NCBI RefSeq assembly: GCF_001010355.1
Contig: NZ_JPLA01000044.1
Span: 1 to 44,728 of the forward strand
Direction: 5' to 3'
Source: Dyella japonica DSM 16301
Lineage (GTDB): Bacteria > Pseudomonadota > Gammaproteobacteria > Xanthomonadales > Rhodanobacteraceae
DNA: 44,728 bases
Shown: one piece after another, positions 28,278 through 35,660 of the stretch
Layout: the number at the start of each line of letters is the position of its first letter
Numbering within the stretch: the stretch's first letter is position 1
Program-made: the position numbers and the translations under genes
The notes under the pieces: model-generated
Database searches by the model: none
What the model was told of the DNA's origin: nothing
Seen by the model: the letters and a program-made list of their open reading frames with translations, nothing else

Positions 28278-28748
28278 CTAAGTTCGGCTCTTCATTGAAG
28301 TGCAACCCCAACTGCCGTTGCCGAACTTCTCGACCATATAAGTCACACCACCACGCTCCGCAAATAAATGTCCCGTTCGGGATGAATTGTTGAGAGCCTC
28401 CCCGTCCATCGACACCGCTTCTTGGTAGGTCGAACCTGATGCGGCCGCCAGAAGGAACGTGCACGCCTGTCGTTCTGGCATGGCAGAACTCAGGGTAAAG
28501 ATGCTTCTCCCGACGTCGATGTCGATCTTTATGCCCTGACCTACATACGCTGTTGGATTCATGTTGGCGGCATGATTGAAATGGTCGATTCGCAGATCAG
28601 CATCTACCATATTGTTCCATCGCTTCAGAAACACCTCCTCCGACGAGGCCCATCCGCCCGAATCGGAACCAGCCGCAGCCCCTCCGCAACCACCCAAGAA
28701 CATACCGGCCATCAGAAGCGCGGCCGGCCATATAGCACGAGCTTTCAT
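28278..28748 (-). CDS. Predicted lipoprotein of unknown function
   Basis: A 156-residue protein with an N-terminal signal sequence (MKARAIWPAALLMAGMFLGGC) whose LGGC is a lipobox-like cleavage site at about residue 21. The mature part has no recognisable domain; it contains two later cysteines (RQACTFLL and SWGCTSM) that could form a disulfide. AAGGGG precedes two consecutive ATG codons; the second (28748) has better spacing. It stands alone on the minus strand between the nuclease operon and the XRE gene, so it is probably its own transcript. Surface proteins in islands can act in phage-adsorption exclusion, but nothing here shows that. Confidence 0.7.
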   Translation of the reverse strand: MKARAIWPAALLMAGMFLGGCGGAAAGSDSGGWASSEEVFLKRWNNMVDADLRIDHFNHAANMNPTAYVGQGIKIDIDVGRSIFTLSSAMPERQACTFLLAAASGSTYQEAVSMDGEALNNSSRTGHLFAERGGVTYMVEKFGNGSWGCTSMKSRT

Positions 28749-28893
28749 CATCTTCCCCTTGATGTGCGTTGTTGTAGGGCGCAGCTCCGAACAGCTAGTG
28801 CCTCCGCTGCCCTCGTTCGAGTTGTAATAAATAGCCGATTTTGGACTATTCCAAAACGGACTCTAGCGTGCCGTGACCCATCTGGGCAAGGTC

Positions 28894-29175
28894 ATGGCCG
28901 CATCAACGCACCATCAGGACTATCAGCTCCTAGTCGCCGCATTGCGCGAAGCTCGCCGGAAGGCGAAGGTGACTCAGTTGGAGTTGGCGGACCGCATAGG
29001 CAACACGCAGACCTTCGTATCGAAGGTAGAGCGCGGGGAAAGGCGCTTGGATATCGTAGAGCTGGTCGAATTCTGCGAAGCGCTGGATGTCAGCGCAGTT
29101 GAATTCTTGCGTGCGTACTTGAAGCGCCGAGGGTTAACCGGGGCCGCAAAACAGAAGCTTGCCAAGGGTCTATAA
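28894..29175 (+). CDS. XRE-family helix-turn-helix regulator
   Basis: A 93-residue DNA-binding protein. The helix-turn-helix is LRRA/LREARRKAKVTQLELADRIGNTQ (about residues 19-45), continuing FVSKVERGERRLDIVELVEFCEALD, the classical cro/C1-type signature. The start at 28894 (MAASTHHQDYQLL) is likely; a GTG at 28873 would add seven residues. No strong ribosome-binding site is seen. It is followed by a 390-base noncoding region rich in inverted repeats that may contain its operators. Typical role: master repressor of the mobile element or of neighbouring operons. Confidence 0.9.
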   Translation: MAASTHHQDYQLLVAALREARRKAKVTQLELADRIGNTQTFVSKVERGERRLDIVELVEFCEALDVSAVEFLRAYLKRRGLTGAAKQKLAKGL

Positions 29176-29569
29176 GTCGCGCGTGTATGCAAGGATAGGA
29201 TAAATCCTTACCCGGATCGCAGGATTCGACCTCTTGATGCCCCGGCGACGCTGCGCGAATGTGTGGCCAGTAGCTTGCTGCTCGATCTGTCAGGTTCCCA
29301 CATATATATGTATAAGGTTCTGGCAGCGGCGAAGGCTTCTCAAACGCTTCCACGATACATCTTCACATTGGGGATATATGCGTGCCTTCCGACCTGATAT
29401 CCACACACCGATATGTGGTCAAACGTAGCTGTTGTAATACCTAGAATGTCTTCAATTGTTTGATTCTAGACATCCTAAATCTAGGCAATAGTTCATCAAG
29501 GGAGGACGATTCCTCCCTATCGTATGATCTATTTCTATGCCTGCAATCGAAGTGGATCTAGTCCTTAAA
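29176..29569. other. Noncoding region with several inverted repeats, candidate replication origin or operator region
   Basis: No credible gene is seen. The stretch is AT-rich and contains CCACA...TGTGG (29401-29418), CTAGAAT...ATTCTAG (29441-29447 and 29463-29469, with a wider imperfect repeat to 29485) and a perfect 8-bp hairpin AGGGAGGA/TCCTCCCT (29499-29518). It lies directly beyond the 3' end of the HUH Rep-like gene. It could hold a double-strand origin for that protein, operators for the XRE regulator, and the rep terminator. Confidence 0.45.
29499..29518. terminator. Perfect hairpin downstream of the Rep-like gene
   Basis: AGGGAGGA (29499-29506), CGAT loop, TCCTCCCT (29511-29518). It lies 52 bases past the stop codon of the Rep-like gene on the minus strand. 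There is no T-tract, so it may be a terminator of the rho-assisted type or an origin structure. Confidence 0.45.
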
Positions 29570-30085
29570 TCATTGACGGAAAGACACAAATTTCCAAAGT
29601 ACAGCCTCGGTGTCCATAGCACAGGTCTTCAGCATGTAACCGATCACGTTACCTGCATCCGAGTCCGTGTTTAGTTCCCGATACCATCCGTCGCTGTTCC
29701 GACAGTAGACGTCTGGATTTCCACAAGTGTTGTCCGCCTGCGTCCAAGTTCGCCTGATTACTTCCTTGTAGTCATCAGGCTGGCCGGGGAGTCGGTACGC
29801 GCAATGGATGTGCGTGCCATCCGATGGCATGAGGAGGCTGCCGTACGAACTGCCCCTTTCATACATCTCGATGACTGGCACCATGGGTATAAGACGCTTG
29901 GATCTACGCCCGAATAGTTCGCCGCGAAGACTATGAACATGCGTGCCGAATATTTTCATTGCCCTGTCATAGCTAACGGCTTCTTCAAACGTGTAGGTCA
30001 CGAAGAGGTTTGGCTCCAGCTGCTTCAGCCAATCCGCTGTAACACGCTGCAGCGTGCTGACCTTGATCTTTGCGTTCTCCCCCAT
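29570..30085 (-). CDS. HUH-type Rep-like protein (putative replication initiator/relaxase)
   Basis: A 171-residue protein with a strong AGGAGAAAGG ribosome-binding site. It shows an H-hydrophobic-H motif H92-I-H94 (DGTHIHCAYRLP) and, near the C terminus, Y150 with K153 in GNVIGYMLKTC. That is the order of metal-binding and nucleophile motifs in single-Tyr HUH endonucleases used by rolling-circle plasmids, inoviruses and satellites. The N-terminal FVTYTFEEAVSYDRAMKIFGTHVH also looks like Rep motif 1 (F-T-fT). If correct it could nick a plus origin and replicate the excised island. It is divergent from the small helix-turn-helix gene (70 bases). It is shorter than many Reps and has no helicase domain. 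Family call moderate. Confidence 0.65.
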   Translation of the reverse strand: MGENAKIKVSTLQRVTADWLKQLEPNLFVTYTFEEAVSYDRAMKIFGTHVHSLRGELFGRRSKRLIPMVPVIEMYERGSSYGSLLMPSDGTHIHCAYRLPGQPDDYKEVIRRTWTQADNTCGNPDVYCRNSDGWYRELNTDSDAGNVIGYMLKTCAMDTEAVLWKFVSFRQ

Positions 30086-30155
30086 CCTTTCTCCTTACTT
30101 GTGATGTTTTGTTGCTACCTGTATTTTTGATGCACCCGGACATTTCGCTAATTCG

Positions 30156-30440
30156 ATGAACAGAAAGCGTGGCAATCCGAAACTCGTGGACGTACGAAAC
30201 GAGGACACTCGCAACGCGAATGCCAAGCGAAAACAACTAGCAGATGACCATGCCGAACTTATCGGTAAGGCCATGATCGATGCTCAAAATGAGCGCGGCC
30301 ATTTGAGCTACGGCGAGTACGCCCACTGGCTAAACGACGAGGGCTACCGAACCAGACGAGGTCACCGGTGGACCGGACGTCAGGTATCGAGAATCTATGA
30401 ACGAATATTGGGTGCTAAGCGTCCCAAGAATCGAGCTTAG
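30156..30440 (+). CDS. Small helix-turn-helix protein
   Basis: A 94-residue basic protein. Residues about 50-86 (LSYGEYAHWLNDEGYRTRRG then WTGRQVSRIYERIL) follow the pattern of the Recombinase-type helix-turn-helix, in which a DNA-binding helix pair ends with a W-x-x-x-x-V-x-x-I motif. The N terminus is Lys/Arg-rich. No good ribosome-binding site is seen, but the codon pattern and family-like motif support it. It ends four bases into the convergent AlpA-like gene. It may be an excision or replication accessory factor. Confidence 0.68.
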   Translation: MNRKRGNPKLVDVRNEDTRNANAKRKQLADDHAELIGKAMIDAQNERGHLSYGEYAHWLNDEGYRTRRGHRWTGRQVSRIYERILGAKRPKNRA

Positions 30441-30643
30441 GCCGCCAAGCGCGGCGCTATACGACCATACATCCATGAAAGGACATCGGCTTCCACCCAC
30501 GCGACTGACCTTGTTGAAAGTTTGATCTGCGGTGGAAACCGCCCTTCGCTTACAAGCTTGTAGATCTGGGACCGCGACAGTCCAACCATCTTCATAACCG
30601 TGTGCAAGCGAACGAACTTCGTATTGGCTGGTATCTCGATCAT
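30437..30643 (-). CDS. AlpA-family transcriptional regulator (probable excisionase)
   Basis: A 68-residue protein of the AlpA/MerR-like helix-turn-helix group: VRLHTVMKMVGLSRSQIYKLVSEGRFPPQIKL, then VAWVEADVLSWMYGRI, the standard AlpA pattern. GGGAGG lies just before two consecutive ATG codons; the second (30643) has the better spacing and 30646 would add one Met. AlpA-type proteins activate integrase genes or act as recombination-directionality factors in P4-like elements. It lies close to the right end of the island, at the opposite end from int, and shares a four-base overlap with the convergent small helix-turn-helix gene. Confidence 0.85.
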   Translation of the reverse strand: MIEIPANTKFVRLHTVMKMVGLSRSQIYKLVSEGRFPPQIKLSTRSVAWVEADVLSWMYGRIAPRLAA

Positions 30644-30646
30644 CAT

Positions 30647-31007
30647 GCCTCCCTTGTTACGTCGAGTTGGCGGCATGGTAGCGATGGCTTGGCACCAGCG
30701 GTGGAGTGCGTCGAACAGGCGTTCATGCGACCTCCTCACCAGAATTTGAGGAGAATTAAGAGCTCGCCGGTCCACGTTTGAGAAGGGTTGCTACGTCGGT
30801 AATTCATAATAGAAATCGAGCGCAACCACAGCAGCACTTGAGCGCCATAGTCCCGACCATCTCGATGTAGAAATCTTTCTACTCAACCTGTTCAGGAAGG
30901 CCCGGCAATCGCTAGGTTTGGTACTTCGGGACCACCTACGGGACCACGAACTTGTCGACGGATGCACCGATTACAACATGATCAGCGTGTTGCATCGTGA
31001 TGCTACG
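30647..31007. other. Noncoding right end of the island
   Basis: About 360 bases with no credible gene. It contains a perfect palindrome GTAGAAATCTTTCTAC (30867-30882), the paired GGGACCAC repeats (30928-30947) and leads into attR. It probably holds integration host or excisionase sites and the AlpA promoter. Confidence 0.6.
30928..30947. repeat. GGGACCAC repeats, right-end integrase arm-type sites
   Basis: GGGACCAC occurs at 30928-30935 and 30940-30947, the same 12-base period and same orientation as at 20793-20812, and both pairs are followed by GAA. They lie 61 bases inside attR. Confidence 0.65.
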
Positions 31008-31025
31008 TTCTGCATCGGCAAATAG
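31008..31025 (+). repeat. attR: right direct repeat of the integrative element
   Basis: TTCTGCATCGGCAAATAG matches attL at 16 of 18 positions and, with the preceding CG, at 18 of 20. It marks the right boundary of the island; the chromosome resumes after it. Confidence 0.85.
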
Positions 31026-31108
31026 CGAGCTACGCCGAAGGGAAGTTCCAAACAGCGACAAGACGTTAGCGAACTCTCTGCTGACGTGCCTTAGGCAATG
31101 GCGCTAAC

Positions 31109-33709
31109 ATGCTGAGTTTGCACGCGGTCGATTCGAATCCAGGCATGCTCTCTTTCTTTTTCGGCGCCTTCGGGCTGTCCACACTGTGGCTTGTACCCCT
31201 GTTCCGGCGCGTTGGCAGGAGCCTGCTCAAGCGGCGCCATGGGTCCGGTGGTGGCAAGGGTTCGATTCGCTACGGGCTGGGCGCGCTGCTGGTGCTGCTG
31301 GCCAGTGCAACGCTCGAAGGTCTTTTGATCGATCAATACACCGATGATGCCAACGCCGGCGGCGCGGTGTGCCGCGCGCTGTCGCACGGCATCGGCGGCC
31401 TGCTCGGCGGTTGGCTGGCCACGCTGATCATGCTGGCGCTGCTTGCCGCTGCGTTGCCGTGGTACCTGGGCATGGGCTGGCCGGCGATGTTCAAGCGTCT
31501 GTCGGCAGGTGTCGACGTGATCGCCAGCCTGCTTCAGCGTGCATTGGATGCGATCGCCGCGCGGCGTGGCAGGCCGGTCACCCGACGTCGGGCAACGGGC
31601 GCCGTGCGCCGAGTGGAACGTGCGCCTGCGAAGAGTCGCCGACCGATGCCCGCAGCACAGCGTGCTGCTGTCGATCCCGTCGCCGCTGCCAAGAGCACGG
31701 CGCCATCGGCGTCACCAACGTCACCTGCCGTGTCGTCGTCGCGCATCGCGCCTGTTCGATACGCGGCACAGCAAGAGAAAGTGATACGCGAACCCTGGCT
31801 TACGCCCAAGCATGGTCGCGTTGCTGCATCGTCACCAGGCGTGCCGCTGGGACGCACTGCGCCGGCCAACGCCACGAGCGCGGTCAAGAGCACGGCTGCG
31901 CCGATGGCTGCCAGCGTCGCGACGGCACAGGCTCCGCGGCCGATCGAGCCGATCATGCCGGCTCCGTTGCCGATACAGATCGAACCCGTCGTCGACGACG
32001 TGCCGCTGGTTGCGTCCACAGCTGTGGACCCGGTGCCGCTGGACGATGTCGCAACGGCAACCCCAGCGGAGGACACATCGTTCGATGTCGATCTGGCCGC
32101 CGTCGCCCTGCCGTTGCAGGCCGTACCCATCGCGTCGGGTCGACGCATCGCGGCCAACGACGATGAACCCGCCAACGCTCCCGCGGAAATCGCAGCGCTG
32201 CCCTTGGCCCCACCCGCGCGCACCCGTTCCACGGCGATCTTGCCGCCGCTTTCCCTGCTTGCTGCGCCGCGCCTGGAGCAAACCTCCATCGACGACGTGC
32301 AGCTTGCTGAAACCGGCGAGCTGATTGAACAGCGCCTGCGCGAATTCAAAGTGCCTGTGACCGTGGTCGGCGCATCGGCTGGCCCGGTCATCACGCGCTT
32401 CGAAGTGGAGCCGGCCGTGGGTGTGCGCGGCAACCAGATCGTTGCGCTGATGAAGGATCTCGCGCGCGGTCTTGGACGGACGTCCATCCGCGTGGTGGAA
32501 ACCATACCCGGCAAGACCTGCATGGGCCTGGAGCTGCCGAACGAGCAGCGCCAGATGATCGCCTTGTCCGAGATCCTCGACTCCCCCGCCTATCGCGATG
32601 CCGATTCGCTGCTGACGCTGGCGATGGGCAAGGGCATCACCGGCGAGCCGGTGGTCGCCGATCTGGCGAAGGCACCGCATATGCTCGTCGCCGGCACCAC
32701 CGGTTCGGGCAAGTCCGTCGCGGTCAACGCGATGATCCTGTCGATGCTGTACAAGGCCACGCCTGACGACGTGCGCATGATCATGATCGATCCGAAGATG
32801 CTGGAGCTTTCGGTCTACGAGGGTATTCCACATCTGCTCGCGCCGGTCGTCACCGACATGAAACTCGCGGCCAATGCGTTGGCGTGGTGTGTTGCCGAGA
32901 TGGAGAACCGCTATCGCGTGATGTCGGATCTGCGCGTGCGCAATCTCGCCGGCTTCAATCAGAAAGTGCGCGAGGCGCGTGCCGCGGGCCGGCCGTTGAT
33001 GAACCCGTTCCCCGCACATCCCGAAGTGCCCGAGTTGTTGGACACCTTGCCGATGATCGTGGTGGTGATCGACGAGCTGGCCGACCTGATGATGGTCGCC
33101 GGCAAGAAGATCGAAGAACTCATTGCGCGTCTCGCCCAGAAGGCGCGTGCCGCCGGCATCCATCTGATTCTCGCTACACAGCGCCCGTCGGTGGATGTGA
33201 TCACCGGCCTGATCAAGGCCAACATCCCCACCCGCGTGGCCTTCCAGGTATCGTCGAAAATCGACTCACGCACCATTCTCGATCAGATGGGCGCAGAGAG
33301 TCTGCTCGGTCAGGGCGACATGCTGTTCCTGCCGCCGGGCACCGGTTATCCACAGCGCATCCACGGCGCTTTTGTCGCCGACGAAGAAGTGCATCGCATC
33401 GTGGCACACCTCAAGCTTTACGGCGAACCCGACTACAAGGATGAAATCCTCGCCGGTCCGCCGAGCGAAGGTTCGGGCGACCTCCTCACTGAAGAAGGCG
33501 GCGACGCCGAACTCGATCCTCTCTACGACGAAGCCGCTGCGTTCGTGTTGCGTTCGCGTCGTGCGTCCATCTCGTTTGTGCAGCGCCAGTTCCGCATTGG
33601 CTACAACCGCGCGGCGCGATTGGTGGAAGCGATGGAAGCGGCGGGACTGGTGTCGTCGATGGGCATCAACGGGCAGCGCGAAGTGATTGCGCCAGGACCC
33701 TCTGACTAG
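31109..33709 (+). CDS. FtsK/SpoIIIE-family DNA translocase, N terminus possibly truncated
   Basis: An 866-residue membrane-anchored DNA pump that helps segregate chromosome termini at the septum. Only three membrane segments are visible (about residues 13-32, 53-72 and 92-118), then an Ala/Pro-rich linker (about 150-390), the motor with Walker [10 protein letters not shown] (K535) and Walker [12 protein letters not shown] (D655), and a C-terminal gamma winged helix (about 800-862, [22 protein letters not shown]) that reads KOPS. FtsK usually has four N-terminal segments; the first visible one ([18 protein letters not shown]) aligns with the usual second, so segment 1 seems lost. The start lies 84 bases beyond attR and lacks a good ribosome-binding site. 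The gene could be a second, beta-proteobacterial-type FtsK paralogue. Motor intact; N terminus uncertain. Confidence 0.85.
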   Translation: MLSLHAVDSNPGMLSFFFGAFGLSTLWLVPLFRRVGRSLLKRRHGSGGGKGSIRYGLGALLVLLASATLEGLLIDQYTDDANAGGAVCRALSHGIGGLLGGWLATLIMLALLAAALPWYLGMGWPAMFKRLSAGVDVIASLLQRALDAIAARRGRPVTRRRATGAVRRVERAPAKSRRPMPAAQRAAVDPVAAAKSTAPSASPTSPAVSSSRIAPVRYAAQQEKVIREPWLTPKHGRVAASSPGVPLGRTAPANATSAVKSTAAPMAASVATAQAPRPIEPIMPAPLPIQIEPVVDDVPLVASTAVDPVPLDDVATATPAEDTSFDVDLAAVALPLQAVPIASGRRIAANDDEPANAPAEIAALPLAPPARTRSTAILPPLSLLAAPRLEQTSIDDVQLAETGELIEQRLREFKVPVTVVGASAGPVITRFEVEPAVGVRGNQIVALMKDLARGLGRTSIRVVETIPGKTCMGLELPNEQRQMIALSEILDSPAYRDADSLLTLAMGKGITGEPVVADLAKAPHMLVAGTTGSGKSVAVNAMILSMLYKATPDDVRMIMIDPKMLELSVYEGIPHLLAPVVTDMKLAANALAWCVAEMENRYRVMSDLRVRNLAGFNQKVREARAAGRPLMNPFPAHPEVPELLDTLPMIVVVIDELADLMMVAGKKIEELIARLAQKARAAGIHLILATQRPSVDVITGLIKANIPTRVAFQVSSKIDSRTILDQMGAESLLGQGDMLFLPPGTGYPQRIHGAFVADEEVHRIVAHLKLYGEPDYKDEILAGPPSEGSGDLLTEEGGDAELDPLYDEAAAFVLRSRRASISFVQRQFRIGYNRAARLVEAMEAAGLVSSMGINGQREVIAPGPSD

Positions 33710-33724
33710 CCGGCGTTTTTCTGT

Positions 33725-33804
33725 GTGGGAGCGCACCCTGTGCGCGACAAACCTACGGAGCGGTACACCCAGGCGTGGCTGTCGCGCACAGGGTGCGCTC
33801 CCAC
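33725..33804. repeat. REP-like composite palindrome, copy 2
   Basis: Arms 33725-33748 and 33781-33804 are perfect 24-base inverted repeats identical to copy 1, with a 32-base spacer of very similar sequence. It sits between the convergent ftsK-like and ribokinase genes. Confidence 0.9.
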
Positions 33805-33819
33805 AGAGGGCGGGCGCTA

Positions 33820-34701
33820 TTAAAGAAACGCATCGAGCTCCGCACGCGTCGGCATGCCACTTTGTGCGCCCAATCGCGTCACCGACAACGCCGCCGCAGC
33901 ACACGCCTTGCGCACCGCGCCCGGCAGTCCCTCATGCAGAAAGACGGCCAGAGCCGCGTTGAACGTATCCCCCGCCCCCGTGGTGTCGACCACATCGACT
34001 TTGAAACCCGGTTGATGCTGTGGCTCCCCGCCATCGCGGAACCAAGCGCCGTCGCCACCGCGGGTGAGCACCACCGGCGCGGGTGCGCGTTGCATGAGGG
34101 CGCGAAAATCTTCCTCGCCCGATGCGCCGAGCAGGATGGCCAGTTCGTGCTGGTTGGGCGTGAGATAGCGTGCCAGCTTCAACCATTCCATCGGCAGCTT
34201 CTGCGCAGGTGCCGGATTGAGGATGACCGGTTTGCCGAGCTTGTGGCCCAGGCGCAGCGTGGCCTCGACAGATTCGAGCGGGACTTCCATCTGCACGAGG
34301 ATGGCGTCGGCTGAGGCGAGCGTGGCCTGCGCGCCCTCGATCTGCGCCGGCGTCACGCGGGCGTTGGCGGCGGGTACGACCACGATGTGGTTTTCACCCC
34401 CCGCAACGGTGATCGACGCGGTGCCGCTGCCGCAGTCGACGAAGCGCACGACATGCTCCAGCGAGATGCCCTCGCGGGCGAGGCCGGCGTGCAGTTCGTT
34501 GCCAAAGGCGTCGTCGCCCAAGGCACCGATCAGTGCGACGTCGGCACCCAATCGGGCCGCGGCCACCGCCTGGTTGGCGCCCTTGCCGCCATGCACGGTG
34601 AGAAAGCGTTCGCCAAGGATGGTTTCGCCGGGTTCGGCAAAGCGCGGCGCCAGCGTCACCAGGTCCATATTGATGCTGCCGACCACGACGACGCGTGCCA
34701 T
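33820..34701 (-). CDS. rbsK: Ribokinase
   Basis: A 293-residue PfkB-family kinase that phosphorylates D-ribose to ribose 5-phosphate. Motifs: GSINMDLV at the N terminus, the glycine pair HGGKGANQAVAAARLGA (first PfkB signature), and DTTGAGDTFNAAL (second signature with the catalytic Asp, about residues 240-252). The N-terminal GGKGANQA form is typical of true ribokinases rather than fructokinases. No ribose transporter or lacI-type regulator adjoins, so the source of ribose (nucleoside breakdown or uptake) is not shown by context. It ends next to REP copy 2. Confidence 0.92.
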   Translation of the reverse strand: MARVVVVGSINMDLVTLAPRFAEPGETILGERFLTVHGGKGANQAVAAARLGADVALIGALGDDAFGNELHAGLAREGISLEHVVRFVDCGSGTASITVAGGENHIVVVPAANARVTPAQIEGAQATLASADAILVQMEVPLESVEATLRLGHKLGKPVILNPAPAQKLPMEWLKLARYLTPNQHELAILLGASGEEDFRALMQRAPAPVVLTRGGDGAWFRDGGEPQHQPGFKVDVVDTTGAGDTFNAALAVFLHEGLPGAVRKACAAAALSVTRLGAQSGMPTRAELDAFL

Positions 34702-34760
34702 ACCTGCTCCATCACTGCGTTAGGCGAGATGGAGCAGGATAAGGGATGCTGCGGGCGGAA

Positions 34761-35186
34761 TCAGCCGCCGCTGCTGCCCGGCGCTGCCGGCACGTTCTGC
34801 CCGCGCCGCTCCTGCATGCGCTCCATCGCCTTCTCGCGCACGGCCTTCCACTTGTCGCGCTGTTCCTGGGTCAGCACGCCGCCGATCTGACTGTCGCTGT
34901 CCTGCACGATGGCGATGGTCTTGGCGCGGCGATCGGCCGGCTTGAGGCTGGTGTCGCCGCGCACCGCCTGCAGTTGCTGGTCGCGTTGCTGCAGCAGCGG
35001 ACCGATCTTGGCCTGCTGATCCGGGGTCAGCTGCAACTGCTTGGTGAGGCGCTGCAACTGCGTCGGCGCGTCGAAGGCGTGCATGTGCTGGCTGCCGGCG
35101 GCAGGGGGCGTGTCCTGCTGGGCGAAGGCGTGGGCGGACAACGTGACGGCAAGTGCAAGCGCAACGTAGGCGGGAAGGCGATGCAT
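34761..35186 (-). CDS. Periplasmic Spy/CpxP-like protein
   Basis: A 141-residue protein with a Sec signal peptide (MHRLPAYVALALAVTLSAHAFA, cleaved near AFA-QQ). The mature part is helical and contains LTKQLQLTPDQQAKIGPLLQQRD and VLTQEQRDKWKAVREKAMERMQER, which match the repeated LTxxQ-type helices of the Spy/CpxP family of periplasmic chaperones and stress sensors. The order of two LTxxQ helices is right. The C terminus is a short Pro/Gly/Ser tail. It stands alone between rbsK and the 35328 ORF on the minus strand. Regulation by a Cpx/Bae-type system is plausible but not visible here. Confidence 0.82.
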   Translation of the reverse strand: MHRLPAYVALALAVTLSAHAFAQQDTPPAAGSQHMHAFDAPTQLQRLTKQLQLTPDQQAKIGPLLQQRDQQLQAVRGDTSLKPADRRAKTIAIVQDSDSQIGGVLTQEQRDKWKAVREKAMERMQERRGQNVPAAPGSSGG

Positions 35187-35327
35187 GGGCGGCTCTCCTC
35201 AAGGGCGTATCTGCGGGAACGCGGGCAGCCCACGGCGGTTGACGGTACTAGCGCCGGCCCCGGCTTGCATCCAAGCCTAGCGCCACGAACATCAACGGAT
35301 TGTCCGCCCCCAGGGAAAACCTCATGC

Positions 35328-35507
35328 ATGACGTTGGAGGACTTCCCGCTTTGGCAGGCCGGATTCGCTGCAATCCGCGAACGTCCCGCCACCCAGCGCG
35401 CGTATGCGCTGGGCGATCAGATGAAGGGCCGGTTCGATCTGACCACCGACGAGGAAGCGCGCAAAGTGCTGTTCGGGCCGGGCGCGAAGAGCTGGTCATG
35501 TGTGTGA
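35328..35507 (+). CDS. Short hypothetical protein
   Basis: A 59-residue open frame, MTLEDFPLWQAGFAAIRERP to GAKSWSCV, with AGGGAAAA upstream at reasonable spacing. The protein has a normal amino-acid mix and an amphipathic look but no recognisable family; a neighbouring ATG at 35324 is in another frame. It lies in the gap between the Spy-like gene and the dipeptidyl peptidase gene. It may be real but small; evidence is weak. Confidence 0.4.
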   Translation: MTLEDFPLWQAGFAAIRERPATQRAYALGDQMKGRFDLTTDEEARKVLFGPGAKSWSCV

Positions 35508-35660
35508 AGAGGCGCGGGGAGCTGTGGGCCAAAGCCGTGCCTTCACATATTTTCCGCCCTTTTTCGCCTGTTTTTCCCACAAAACGCTGGTTTCCATGGG
35601 CGTGACGCGTTCTAATCGCCGTTTGTTCTTGCGTACGACGCGTCGCCCAAGGAAGTCTCC

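Larger units (their letters stand above)
20662..31025. mobile_element. Integrative genomic island at the 3' end of mnmE, about 10.3 kb
   Basis: The segment is bounded by imperfect 18-bp direct repeats, starts with a P4-type tyrosine integrase reading inward, and ends with AlpA-like and small helix-turn-helix genes. It has paired GGGACCAC repeats inside both ends and is visibly more AT-rich, with different codon choice from the flanking genes. It encodes no conjugation machinery, so it would need a helper to transfer. A HUH Rep-like gene suggests a possible replicating excised form. Cargo genes are mostly unknown, with nuclease and regulator types that suggest defence or conflict functions. 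Element boundaries are inferred from the repeats. Confidence 0.85.

Noticed and set aside
20662..31025. Possibility that the island is a prophage
   Set aside because: No capsid, terminase, portal, tail or lysis genes can be recognised; integrase, AlpA and Rep-like genes fit a satellite or genomic island better.
31120..31150. Possible tRNA 3' end (TTCGAATCC-like sequence) near attR
   Set aside because: The bases flanking the T-loop-like motif cannot form a T-stem and no acceptor, D or anticodon arms can be drawn; the attachment site is the mnmE end instead.
34746..35507. 253-codon plus-strand open frame spanning the Spy-like gene
   Set aside because: The first two thirds are the shadow of the minus-strand Spy-like gene; only the last 59 codons are considered as a possible separate gene.
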